The notes under the pieces are model-generated. The model saw only the letters and a list, made by a program, of their open reading frames with translations. It ran no database searches and had not been told where the DNA came from. From the NCBI GenBank assembly GCA_012845835.1, contig JABAKD010000019.1, positions 1,039,501 to 1,103,500 on the forward strand: a stretch of 64,000 nucleotides of DNA, written 5' to 3'. Shown piece by piece: positions 22,900 through 34,100 of this stretch. Both the position numbers and the translations under genes were made by a program. This DNA is from Undaria pinnatifida. Lineage: Eukaryota; Sar; Phaeophyceae; Laminariales; Alariaceae. How positions within the stretch are numbered: the first letter of the stretch is position 1; every line of letters starts with the position of its first letter.

Positions 22900-23760
22900 T
22901 TCATAACGGCAGCCATAGCTATAAAATCCATTGTAGATGATCGATAGATAGATGATTGGACGATCTATATCGTCATCTACCGATGTGTGAACATTTCATA
23001 TTGGGGATAGTATCATAGTATATTTATCAGGTAGTCCAAGAATCGATTGATAGTTTCCCCTCTCCGACAAGATGCGCAGCACGAGCTTCAACGTTGAACC
23101 ACCCAACGACATTTTCATAGACAGTCATCCCACGGTATCCCACGGTATTGTAGCTAGGGGTTGGTTGCACCTTTGGGCCAAACGTTTCCGATCGGTTGAA
23201 CTCCTAAAGCGTGAAACTATCGGCTAGTATGATAAAGTTACCGAGTACCTGGTATACCTGCTTTAGGACTAGTGCACATAACTGTTGATGGAGTTGCGAA
23301 CGAATGTGCCAGTCCTCATGCTACGGGTGATGGTGAGATACTGACCTCCTCGTGTTAGGAACTCGGAAACTTCTTAGAATATGCTGCACCCCTAGGGCCT
23401 GCGCGCGATGATTCGAAAGTACAAGACAACCAAAGGAAATCAGAAAGCGTTTAACACGAAGGAAGCGTCAGCTCCTCGTATTATTTGCCACCCTAGACAG
23501 CGTGCAGTATGATGAGCTTCAGCGTCGATCACTCATAAACATTACCAGAAAGAAGACTACCATTGCGTTTATAATGGCAGTCACGCCAACCTTCCTGGCC
23601 TTAACGAAGAAGATGTGATCAACCTAGCTTAGCTGCCATGGCCCGCTGTACAGTAGAACATCATCTCAAGCAAAATGCCGGTCCTCTTCACAACGAAAAA
23701 CACTAGTCGACGTGGGGAACGACTTTCGCGTTAAAAGCGGAACCCACCCCCCCTGAACCT
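22900..23760 (+). pseudogene. Possible coding relic with several stops
   Basis: From 23071 one frame reads MRSTSFNVEPPNDIFIDSHP and continues to LHLWAKRFRSVELLKRETIG before a stop. 23411 onward reads MIRKYKTTKGNQKAFNTKEA. The texture is protein-like but I recognise no family. Confidence 0.25.
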
Positions 23761-23778
23761 CTCTTGAGATCCACTCCG

Positions 23779-24105
23779 TGTTGGTTTATGCCTGCGCACA
23801 AGTCTGGTGGATGATTTGTATGACTGAATAGAATCTACGGAGATGGTAGCGTAGAACTATTGATATGATTGGCGGTCCCGATCTTCGATATGTTCGAGTT
23901 GAGCCCCCTTTCGCGGAGTGTACTAGTACTACATCAGTTCACTTTTTTCGTTATCTTTGGGTGTGCATGTTCAGAGTGGCCTCCGGGACTCCGGTACTAT
24001 ATATTCTATCTTTTTATATTTTTCTCCGCCTGGTGGCCCCTCGTCGGGTACCGAGAGCAATCTCCCCGTGAGCCACCCTACGCCGGGCATACATATTGTC
24101 GATTA
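23779..24105 (+). repeat. Left LTR-like repeat
   Basis: Shares AATCTACGGAGATGGTAG, GTACTAGTAC, TTCAGAGTGGCCTCCGGGAC and CCCTACGCCGGGCATACA with the right repeat. Indels of a few bases separate them. Confidence 0.7.
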
Positions 24106-24120
24106 TGCTAGCACGATCGT

Positions 24121-25187
24121 ATGACAAGACAACTTGTGCCTTTGGACGTAGAGTGCTCTGACGAGCTCGAGATGAGGATGATTGTCGACTGCAGCAGCGT
24201 TTTCGGAGGTTACAGTCGAAATAGAGGGGAGTCAATTTGCTGGGAAGGCTACTCAGTCTCCGAGGACCACAAGGTCGAAACCCAACGTTTAATTGACAAG
24301 CGCATGGCTTGGTTTGCTGCAGTTCAAGTACAGAGTTTTGCCTAGACAATCCTCCGTGGAGAGGAGCCAGTCGCGGAACGGACAGACGCCCAAGGGAACG
24401 CTGCATTCCCGACGACTCAAGAATTCCTAGAGGGAATTCTCCTGGAGATCGTCGACCAGTTGAAACGGCCAAGAAGGCATGAATTTCATGAGCAGCAGCA
24501 AGAGCTATGCAAAATAATAGCTTCAGTAGGATATCGGAGGGAAAGCGACTGGAGAAAATTAACGCTAACCCACCCGAGTCGGGAAGATTGGAAGAGGACG
24601 CAAAAGCGGGAGAGCCAGAAACGCCACCGCAACCGCCCGAGCCGCTACCGCCGCAGCAGTCGCTGGCAGCGCAGCTGCTGACCCTCCTGTCGTCACCGGA
24701 GGAAGTTGGCGGAGATGACCTCGAAGAAGTGATTGTATCCAAGAACAGGGTGGTTGAGATTGGAGGAGTGATGGCGTGTGATGGGGGAAAAGGGATGATG
24801 GGGTCTATGCCCATGGACAAGGAGGAAGAGCTGCTTCAGCAGCAGCCGCACCAGCAGCAGCCACAACTACCTGGTGCTGCCGCCCCGGATCCGTGGCCAC
24901 CCCCATTGTCAGCAGATCTTGATGAGAGCAACAGCGAGCGGGAGATCGGAAGGCATGATTTTCTTTTTTTTGTTGTTACTGGAGGCAAAGTAACCGCAGG
25001 GTCGTTTACGTTTGGAAAATGCAAAGCGAAGGGAGGTCACAACGATCGCGAGCAGGATGGAAGCGATTGGAATCGAGAAGGCATTGGCACTGGTTGGTCC
25101 TTCAGCATCTTCGGGGGTTGGCGGCACGAGACGCCTGATCGGCGCCTAACCCGTCCGCGGCGAACACGTGTACGCGAAAAGGGGTGA
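24121..25187 (+). CDS. Gag-like open region inside the putative LTR element
   Basis: It starts with ATG 16 bases after the left repeat. The first frame (24121-24345, MTRQLVPLDVECSDELEMRM...) ends at TAG but stays open afterwards to 24681. A second frame (24507-25187, 226 codons) overlaps and has a Pro-rich stretch, a Leu/Glu-rich helix (LAAQLLTLLSSPEEVGGDDL), a Gln-rich tract and an Arg-rich C-terminus. No zinc knuckle or known domain is visible. The 268-residue antisense ORF (24014-24820) is Ser/Cys-rich and judged a shadow. Confidence 0.35.
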
Positions 25188-25199
25188 TCTGCTACCAGC

Positions 25200-27370
25200 T
25201 TCGGGATCGAAAAGGCACGTATTATTTTCAAGTACTACAGCAGTAGTAGTACCAAAAACAGGCTTGTTAGTCGAATGGTGATACCTGATATACAACAACT
25301 GGTATATTTAGAGGTTTATAGCGATTACGATTTCTTTGGTTGGCATAGCACCTACTCGAGGTAGGGTCAGTCGAATGGTGCTATACTACAACTGTTAACT
25401 GGTATTATCACCTCTGCTGATCAAGCTCAAATAAATACCAAAACGCTGGATATTTTCTGTATGTCGCTTTTAGAGGTATGAGCGATTGTTATTAATATCA
25501 TAGTAATGTTTGCTATTGCCGAGCATATGATAGCGCTTACAGTACCTGCGATAGCCGAATTTTCCGTCGTATATGGTATGAGTTGGCACTCTGGTTCATA
25601 TTCATTCAACCATTTTCCCTCAGTTCCAAAGAGTTAAGAAAAAATAGTTACTGCCGAAAGCATGACTTTTGATCCTGGTCGTTGGAAAAGATCACGGTAT
25701 TGTTTGGTGTATTATTAATAGCGGTCCATACTACTGATAGATGGTACCTGGTACATGGTCGTGGTGGTATGTTTTTCTCTTTGGTGGGACGGGAAAAGCT
25801 CACATACTATATGATATAGTCTATGCATCCGTGCTTCATTTTTTTATTCCAACAACGAGAGGTGATGGATAAGGCTGGTTGCGTTTTCACACACAACAAC
25901 AACTGAATTTTCAACCCTGCCTGGTGTTATGCCTGCATTAATACAGTTCCTGTGGTACCAGGTATGAGAACCGTAGTTTATTGACGTATTTTCTGGGCAA
26001 TAGTGGATGATAGGATTGTGTTCACCCCAATGCCGTACAAAACCGAGTGATTACGGGGGGAAGGGTAGATAGATTCGTATAAGGCTTAGTCTATGCTATC
26101 CGCAGGTGATCACGTCTTGTACGAACGAACGCACAGCAGTAGTATAGAACGAGCAAAATATTTACTGTTTTTGGAACCGTTTGACAAGGAGATTTGAGAC
26201 GTTTATCTTTGAGCTGGTGGAGCGGAAAGATATATCGATCGTCCACGTGACATATTATTTTCAGCTCACGGATTTACCGCGGGACATCACCACCGCCGTA
26301 GTCTCGCGATGAATTCCTGGTGATACGAATTGGAGGTCGAGCTAGCAGGATGCTTCATTTCTTCGAACAGGTAAAGTAGGTAGGTATGATAAATGCCTGC
26401 TTCCATAGCTAGTTGAAAGAGCACATTTCCTGATCAAAGTGTTCTGTAATACCAACGCGGGTTGAGAGCTTGGTACTAGACCAGAGCGGAAGAACTGGTT
26501 GGACACAATGTGGCTTGACTCCGGAGTGGGGGAGTTTGACCCCGGAGTGGGGGAGTTGTATCTTACCTCGTATTTTGGGTCATGAAATAATGGTTGATGG
26601 CGATGCTCTTACATTCTTTTTGGATTTGAGGATGGTATTTTTGAGTTTGCATTAATCTAGGTTCGAATGGGCACTATCATCATGGCAGTTGTCACGAGCA
26701 GGAGGGATGTAGGATTCACCGTGTATGTGCTCATATCAATGTCCGATAATCAAACTCGGGTCTGCGTTTAGACTATACTGATAGTTATATTATTTTGCAT
26801 TTAGCCTGAGGCATGTTGAGAACGAGAGTACAGCATCTTCTACCAGAATTTTGCTTGATCGAAGATTTGGAAGTACCTGGTATATACATTTGGGAGAACA
26901 ATATTCGTCGTTTTTGAGTACCAGGTATCGTATAATAGGGAAATTTGATACCTCTGGTATTTTCATATTGATTTCAGCATTAAATTTAGATTGATCAAAG
27001 TCTTGGGAGTGTAATAGTTCGAGCAAATATTTTGAGGTAAAATATAAAAAAAAAGTGGTTTCGTGGTAATCTTAGGCTTGATTTATTGAACCACAATCGA
27101 GAGTTTTTCTTTCTGGTTTACACGGACTGATCCTACTGCACTCTTGGTCGCCTATTTTCTTATCAGCGATTTCCGTTACGATTACTGCTGTTCATTTCCG
27201 CTAGCTACGGCGTTGGATATCAATATTCGGGTTTTTGGAGCAGAGGCAGTAGGATTGGTTTGAAATTGACATTCAAAAAAATTGGATGTTTGAGTCATTT
27301 ACTTTGTTTGGATAAGCAAGGTTCCGTATGGTGCGCTTTGGTTCAACGTTATCATGACGTGCACACAGAC
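25200..27370. other. AT-rich interval, no gene seen
   Basis: Interior of the putative LTR element. It has frequent TACCAGGTA/TACCTGGTA words and one tandem GGAGTGGGGGAGTTTGACCC pair near 26521. ORFs are short and not conserved. Confidence 0.5.
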
Positions 27371-27378
27371 AGGGGGCA

Positions 27379-27724
27379 TGTTGGTTTATGCCAGCGCACA
27401 AGTCTGATGTATGGTGTGTATGACTGCACAGAATCTACGGAGATGGTAGAGTAGAACTATTGATATGATTGGCGGGCCCAATCTTCGATATGGTATGTCC
27501 GATCTGAGCCCCCTTTGGCGGAGTGTACTAGTACGTATGCTGTTACTCCGTTCGCTTTTTTTGTTATCTTCGGGTGTGCATGTTCAGAGTGGCCTCCGGG
27601 ACTTCGGTATTTTGATATATCTTCTTTCTTCTTATCTTCTCCTCCGCCTGATTGTGCCTCGTCGGGTACCAAGAGCAATCTCCCCGTGAGTCACCCTACG
27701 CCGGGCATACAGATTGTCCATTAC
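27379..27724 (+). repeat. Right LTR-like repeat
   Basis: Partner of 23779-24105. The sequence after it changes abruptly to a C-rich tract. Confidence 0.7.
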
Positions 27725-28080
27725 TCCGCCCCCAAAAAAACAAGTTTCCCCTCTCCCTCAGCCTCCCACCCAATACCAATATCTACTCCTCCTTCCACTG
27801 CCCCCCCCTCACCTCCCCTCATCCCCGCTCGTCCCCTCCATTCTCCTCTCCTCCCCTGCCCCCCCTGCACTCCCCTTCCAAACGTCACACCAAGAACTGA
27901 TGGATGCCCCTTCGAAAGTGGCAACATGTCTATCCCCCTGCTCCCCCTCCCGGTTGGACACCTCTCCTCTTTTCCCCCTCTCTTGCAAACCGCCCCACAC
28001 AGTAGTCACATCAAGAGATTATCGCTAATCCCTTCGTTACTTGCAATGCGCCTTTCCATCCGGGGGGGGGGGATGAGGTG
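27725..28080 (+). repeat. C-rich low-complexity tract
   Basis: Poly-pyrimidine DNA with runs of seven to eight C, then a G-run at 28063-28072. The 235-residue Pro/Ser-rich ORF is a composition artefact. Confidence 0.65.
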
Positions 28081-28119
28081 TGCGAACACGCTCATTTCAG
28101 GTACTTTTACGCTCGCTAG

Positions 28120-28900
28120 ATATAAAGTTCAGGATAGACATAGCCTGATGGTCGTGACAGAGCAGTTCAACACTCCGTCCACACATTGTAGACAAGTGCG
28201 AAAGGCACAGAGTACAGGATGAAATAGCCGTATCATAAGCAATACCATACCAGTTTTAATACATCAGTCTCCAAGGAGAGCTTCAAAACCTACAACAACA
28301 TGTGTGCTTGAAATATGTTTGCCTCTCTATCAACGGGAAAGGTTGCGAACACAATCGTACGCAGGATATAACGTACAGGATGAAATAGCCATGTTGTGGG
28401 CAATGACACACCAGTTTACCACTCCAATTCACAACTTCAAGGCAGCACTCACTCCAAAACCTCCAACGTACCACACGGTAGTACACGATATAGATTGTAG
28501 GATAACATGGTAGAATAGCATAACCACGGGAAGATAAAGCCCAATTCAAGACCCAAAACGCACATGAGTATGCAAGGAATAAAGTACAGGATGAAATGGC
28601 CAGAATATAGACTAGACATAATTTGTCCAGTCATAACACCTCACAAATCAAATAGCACTCCAAAAACTCCAATGTACCACAGGTTGGCACAAGGTACACA
28701 GAATAGGATAACATAATCATAGACCGAAGCAGACCAATTTAACGCTCCAAACGAAAATGTGTTCAAGGTTCAAAGCACGAGGAGAAATAGCCATGTTATA
28801 CGTAAGCAATGACTGACCAGAGTGTAATACTTCGAACACATGAGTGTGCAAGGTGTAAAGTACAGGACGAAATAGCGCAACGGCTAACCGGTTTAGCATT
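28120..28900 (+). repeat. Degenerate tandem repeat of about 110-230 bp units
   Basis: Units start AAAGTACAGGATGAAATAGC and contain CCAGTTTA(A/C)CACTCCA. At least five starts (about 28127, 28214, 28373, 28591, 28857). Confidence 0.6.
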
Positions 28901-29184
28901 CCACTCCACAACTCCAAGCGCTCGAAAGGCTATACAACGCATACACGATTTAAAACACTACGCCAGGAACCAGTACGTACTCACTCGCACTAATCCAACG
29001 CTCCCAGAATGTGCTGAACCGTGCACACACACCGACAGCTCAAAGATTCACTACGTACGATCCAATGCACGTTGTATGCGCGTAATGAGGGGTCAAAACA
29101 CCAACCAACCAGCGAAATAAAAAAATCATACCCAAAAGGATGCCCAAGAACCCGAAGATAAAACACTCTTCTTACTGTAGCAGT

Positions 29185-29490
29185 CGAAACGGTGCTCAAG
29201 AACACCAAGACGAAACAGGTTTTTTAGCCAAAACGGTGCTAAATAAACGCCAAGAAAAGCATGTTTATTTAGCCAAAATGGTGCTCAACAACGCAAAAAA
29301 AAAAAAAACACGCTACAACACTCAAAACGGTGTGTTCCAGAACTACTGAAAACTTTTTGTTCACACTCAAAACGGTGCTTAAGAACACCGAGACGAAAAA
29401 AAACGATGTTCTATTACGTACGGCAAGAAAAAACATGTTTAGCCAAAACGGTGCTCAAGATCGCCAAGAGAAAACGCCTCAACTTAAAAA
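29185..29490 (+). repeat. Minisatellite of about 45-55 bp units
   Basis: Core CAAAACGGTGCTCAAGAACA with A-rich and TTTAGCC spacers, about six to seven copies. The three overlapping ORFs here are repeat translations. Confidence 0.75.
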
Positions 29491-29739
29491 GTGCTGGACT
29501 CCCCCGCAAAAACATCAAAATGGCCACTACTGACGCGATCTGCTCGCTTCTGAAATATATATATTTTCAGGACGAAGTCGACTTTTCACCCGTCAAAAAT
29601 CGCATTGGAGTTTTTCTGTTGCTTGCCAGGTACGCAACATCAACAACCCGGCGCCAATGCCAAACTTTGGACGATCCATGCCGTTTTGTTTTTACGCAGT
29701 ACCGGTAGGTATTTACAGAGAGCGGTGTTATATTGTCAA

Positions 29740-30400
29740 CTAGAGGACAAACACATCGAATCCATCTACTTACTACACGTACTACAGTGAATCACGTCGA
29801 ATCCGTCAATTACACGTACGTACGAGTACAGCGCACCGCGACATCAACCGACAACAGTATACAAGGAGCCAACACATCAAACCCGTCAACTTCATCAAAA
29901 CCTCTGTCGCGTTCAGCATAATATACGGTGTAATGAACAGCTTGTTATGGTAGCAATAGCCCCGACGTGACATTATCAACCAAGCATGTATGTAGGGGAG
30001 ACCAGCAGTACCCCTTATGCACCCACTAAAACACTTGCCGCGATCACCACCATGATATAGGGCACCAACACACCAAATCCAACCACTAGCCATCTCTGAT
30101 GGTGACCAACCCTATGCAGGCAATCAACACAACAAACCCATCCGCTAACAACCTCTCGTGGTCCGCATGCATGCTTAATAGTAGTAGGGAAATATCACGC
30201 CAAAACCCACCCACCAAGTACCTCCCATGGTCAGCATATCACCCAGTAGCTGTGGTACCTACCCCTGACGAAACGCCAGGGGAGCAACGCCATCGAATCT
30301 ATCCACCCCTAAGCGTCTCTCACGATCACCCCACAGTCAACAATATCGTCTACAGACAGGGGACCAACACTTCGAAATCGACCCAGTAAACACCTGTCGC
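29740..30400 (+). repeat. Degenerate minisatellite (CAACACATCGAATCCATCCA type)
   Basis: Units of variable length with CCAACACATC(G/A)AA(T/C)CC and CTCTCGCGGTCACCATG. It runs into the left edge of duplication copy B and recurs at 160-560. Confidence 0.6.
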
Positions 30401-30677
30401 GGTCACCATGTAAACGTACAATAGTAGTCATGACGAACAGCAGTAGTATCAGTCAGTGTCCTGGAAGACTTATATTATGGATAAGTACCCCACCGGTGCT
30501 TAGTTGATCACGAAGGACAAAATACCAAACTGCCGTGTGTCGCCTTCTACCAACATGTAGTCAATGAACTACTAAATGCACCCACCACACGTCTCCCACA
30601 GTCAACATATCACCATGTGTAATGCCAGGTATTTAGCAGCCCCAATGCGATGAAACACAGGTATTAATAGTAATAGT

Positions 30678-30820
30678 GTTGCGGCGGATTGACATGACGT
30701 CACATAAAATACGTTGCGGAATGCTGCCTAGGTCTGTATAACTCCGATCAGTCTAGAAAGCGTGCCGCTCACGGTCTCAGTCCCAAAACACACAAAACCA
30801 AAGGAGGGAAAAAGGAACCT
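30678..30820 (+). mobile_element. 143-bp insertion in copy B absent from copy A
   Basis: Copy A reads AATAGT|ATCACTCA at 280-293, while copy B has 143 bp between the same words. The insert starts GTTGCGGCGGATTGACATGA, includes an 8-bp palindrome TGACGTCA and ends AAAGGAACCT. No target duplication or terminal inverted repeat is clear, and it has no coding capacity. Confidence 0.5.
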
Positions 30821-31149
30821 ATCACTCACTGTCCTGAACGGCATATATATGAATAAATATCGCATTAGCTTATAGTCATGAACGAAGCCAGGGTACTACA
30901 GGCAGCCAGCTTTTACAAGCACAACGGCAACGAAATATCGAATCCATTCACTACACATCTCTCGCTGATCATTCATATCGCCATGCAGTAGTAGCAGCCG
31001 CGATGCGACGAAGCAGCCACCAACAGTGAGTGTCCTGGAAGGCATAAAGAACAAGCATGGCACCGTGCCCTCAACATCGACGGAGGGCGTGAGTACTGCA
31101 TCCATTTATATATAGTCATATATGCGCATGCGCACTGTTGATGACGGCA

Positions 31150-34100
31150 TCAACGGAGGGCCCTGCGGTAGCCTCTCATGAAGGAAGCCAGGCTGCTGTC
31201 GGCAGCCTTCTCGAGATCAGAGAACGAGGACACTTTCTCTGCAGCGGCCGCAAACATCTGGCCCTTGCTTAGCTGAGGACAAAAAAGAGAGGGGGGGGGT
31301 GCCGAACATTGGCGTAGGGGGAGGGGGGGGGGGAAACTGAATATTGGCGTGGGGGGACAGGCACATATATTGAGGTACGGGAATGAGGGCGGCGGGGAGA
31401 GAGATAGGGAAGGGGGTAAGATTCAAGAGAACTGGGGGGTATCTAATACCGTACGGTAACGGGGAGGGGGGGGCACATATATTGAGATATGGGAAAGAGG
31501 GGGGGGTTGTAATCGTTTCATGCAAAGTCGTAGACTTGGGGGGCTAGAGGGGTACCAGTCGAGAGAGAGAGGTGAGGGGGTATCGAATATTGGGGGAGGG
31601 GGGAGGGGAGGCACACATATTGAGGTAGGTTGAGGTAACCTTAGGGAAGGAGGCGGGGAAGGGAGAGGGGGAGGGGGGCTCATTTGTCGCTTGCCTTAGA
31701 CATCTGACCATGGCACACGCATTTCTTTCGAGAGGGGGCACTACCGCTCCTACTCCTGATAGAGACACTTTCAATATTTGGACGCTCAGTACGTTTCTTA
31801 CATACATTACAGTGTACCATAAGGGACGCATGCTACTAGAGGTATACCGTTTTTTGTCGAAAATGTTTTGTGAATGACGGGGCTCCTTAACCCAAAACCG
31901 TCGGAAAATAAATAAATAATAGGCCATTTTTTTCTCGTGATTCTCGTTGTGTACCTACGCCATGGGACTTTTTATCCGGCGACGGTTTTATTTTTCTCCA
32001 AATCAATTTTTGGGAGAAGCCTTCAAAGCACCCAAAACTGAGGAATGTCAGAAAAACACAACGGTTGGTGCACCTCTAACCTAGCACGCGTCAAGAACAC
32101 GGGGGTAGGGTAGCCGTCAAGAAAGAGGGGGGGGGGTGTATCGAACATTGGGAGGGAGGGAGGGTATCGAATATGGGATAACCGGGGGGGGGGAGGGCAG
32201 GGATCGAGACAAGGGAAGGAAGGGAGGTACCGAACATCACGATATTACCACGTTTTTGAGAAACGAAACCATTTTAATACTCTAGATAATAATAAGTTGT
32301 TGTTGATACTCACCTTGCCAACATCCATGGGAAAACATATGTAGTCGAAAAGCAATGCATCCTTAAAAACGAGCGGCCGGTGTATCACGCAGCTTGCAAG
32401 AATGAGCCGCGACCTTTAAGTGTAGCGAACTCACAGCTGGTGTGTTTAACACAGTTAAATAAAGCATGCCAGGTCCAAGTACCGACAAAATCACGATTTC
32501 TTGTTGTGGTCTGCATTTGCTATTAATCGTGTCCAAAATGCGCGGTGAAGGGCCGCGCCCGGAGCAAGCCGTCGCTTGGGCTAGGGTTGGGTTTGGGGCT
32601 AGGGTTGGGTTTGGGGCGAGGGTTGGGTTTGGGGCTAGGGTTGGGCTTGGGGCTAGGGTTGGGTTTAGGGTTAGCACTAGGGTGAGGGTTTGGGGTTGAT
32701 GTTTGTGTTGGGTCGACGCCACTCTCGTCATTTATAAAGCCAAAATTCAAAACGTAAGAATACAGCGAAGGAAATCGAACGATTTCTGGTCGTTTATCTG
32801 GCATGGTTTGTGTGCTAAATCTGGTATGGGCACTTCGACTGGGGTTGGGGGAGGGGGGCTACTGGACATTGAGATAGGGGGCGCGGGGGAAGGGGGCGGT
32901 CCGGCAACAGCAACACCCAGTTGTCCCTTGCGTAGCTGAGGACAATCAAGCATTCCAAATCGGGGAGCGGGTCGGATGTCGAGTGGGGGTATCGAATATT
33001 GGGAAATATCGAATATCCTGGTATTGAGGAAGTATCGGATATTGCAGGGGGGTGGGGTATCGTGTGTTGAGAGGAGAGTATCGAATATTCGGGCAGAGTA
33101 TTGAATATCGGAGGGGGGAATCGAATATTGGAGGGAGGTATCCAATATTGAGGGCGGGGTGGTGGAGGGTATCGACTATTGGAGGGGGATATGGAATAAT
33201 GGGGGGGGGGGGTATTGAGAGAATTGGGGGGTTGTACAGGAGGGGGGGGGGGGGGGCGTACTCATTTGTTGCTCGCCTTAGTCATTTTACCATTGACCAC
33301 GCTTCCCTTTCGAGACGGAGTACCGTTCCTACTCCTAATAGTCTAATAGAGACAGCTCCAACCTTTGGGCGCTCATTACGCTTCTTCCGTATATTTCATT
33401 GAAACTGTTTGATTATCCTATCCCCGTCCTGTTTCGCCGTGTCTGCGGCCACCATCTATCTCCTAGGATAGCGATCGTTTACTCGCTACTCTTTTAATCT
33501 ACCAAACTTTCCCATGTCACACACGTCTAATTTCCTCATCTCCTCCTCTAACGCATCTCGTTCCTTCTTGTATACTGACATTATCCTACTATGTGAGTCC
33601 TACTCTCTATTGTTGTGCCACACAGGCACATCTTTGTAGCCGCGTCCTCCTCCCGACTACTGGTATGTATCTTTCTTCTTTCTGGTGGGTCCAGGTCCCC
33701 TACACGAAATCGCAGTTTCAGCTTTTTGCGTGGTCCATTGGGCCGTGCAGGTACGTTTTCATTCCAATATCATCCCTCAACCCCCCGTATATCTCTAAGC
33801 GCTTCTCCTCTTTTACCTCATTTCTTAGCGCTGGCCTTTCCCTTTCTTCAAGATTCATTATTTTGCTTCTGTCTTGTACCCGCCAAACTTCTCTATAGAC
33901 AGTACCTCTTCTTGGTATCCCCCTTAATAAAGCCTTCCATATTTTACCGACTACGTTATCCCATCTCTATGATGGGAGGGAGAGGGTATAGATTATTAGG
34001 GAGGGATCGAATGTTGGGGGAAGGTATCGAGTGTTGGAGGAGGTGTTGAATATCGCGGGAGGCATGTCGAAAATCGGGGGAAGGTATCGAGTGTTGGAGA

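Larger units (their letters stand above)
23779..27724 (+). mobile_element. Putative non-autonomous LTR retrotransposon
   Basis: Direct repeats 23779-24105 and 27379-27724 both start TGTTGGTTTATGCC and end near ATTGTC(G/C)ATTA. A purine-rich tract (AGACAGGGGGCA) lies immediately before the right repeat, as expected of a polypurine tract. The internal 3.3 kb has one gag-like open region and no protease, RT or integrase. No convincing primer-binding site or target duplication was found, so the call is tentative. Confidence 0.55.

Noticed and set aside
24014-24820. 268-residue minus ORF
   Set aside because: Ser/Cys/Arg-rich, antisense to the gag-like open region, extends into the LTR-like repeat. 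No domain.
27515-28222. 235-residue plus ORF
   Set aside because: Starts inside an LTR-like repeat and runs through poly-pyrimidine DNA. The Pro/Ser content reflects composition.
29185-30400. CRISPR-like regular repeats
   Set aside because: Units are adjacent and imperfect without unique spacers of constant length, there are no cas genes, and the DNA is eukaryotic.
33593-34049. Two overlapping plus ORFs of 101 and 144 codons
   Set aside because: Ser/Leu/Phe-rich in a C/T-rich stretch inside an intron, no conserved counterpart in copy A.
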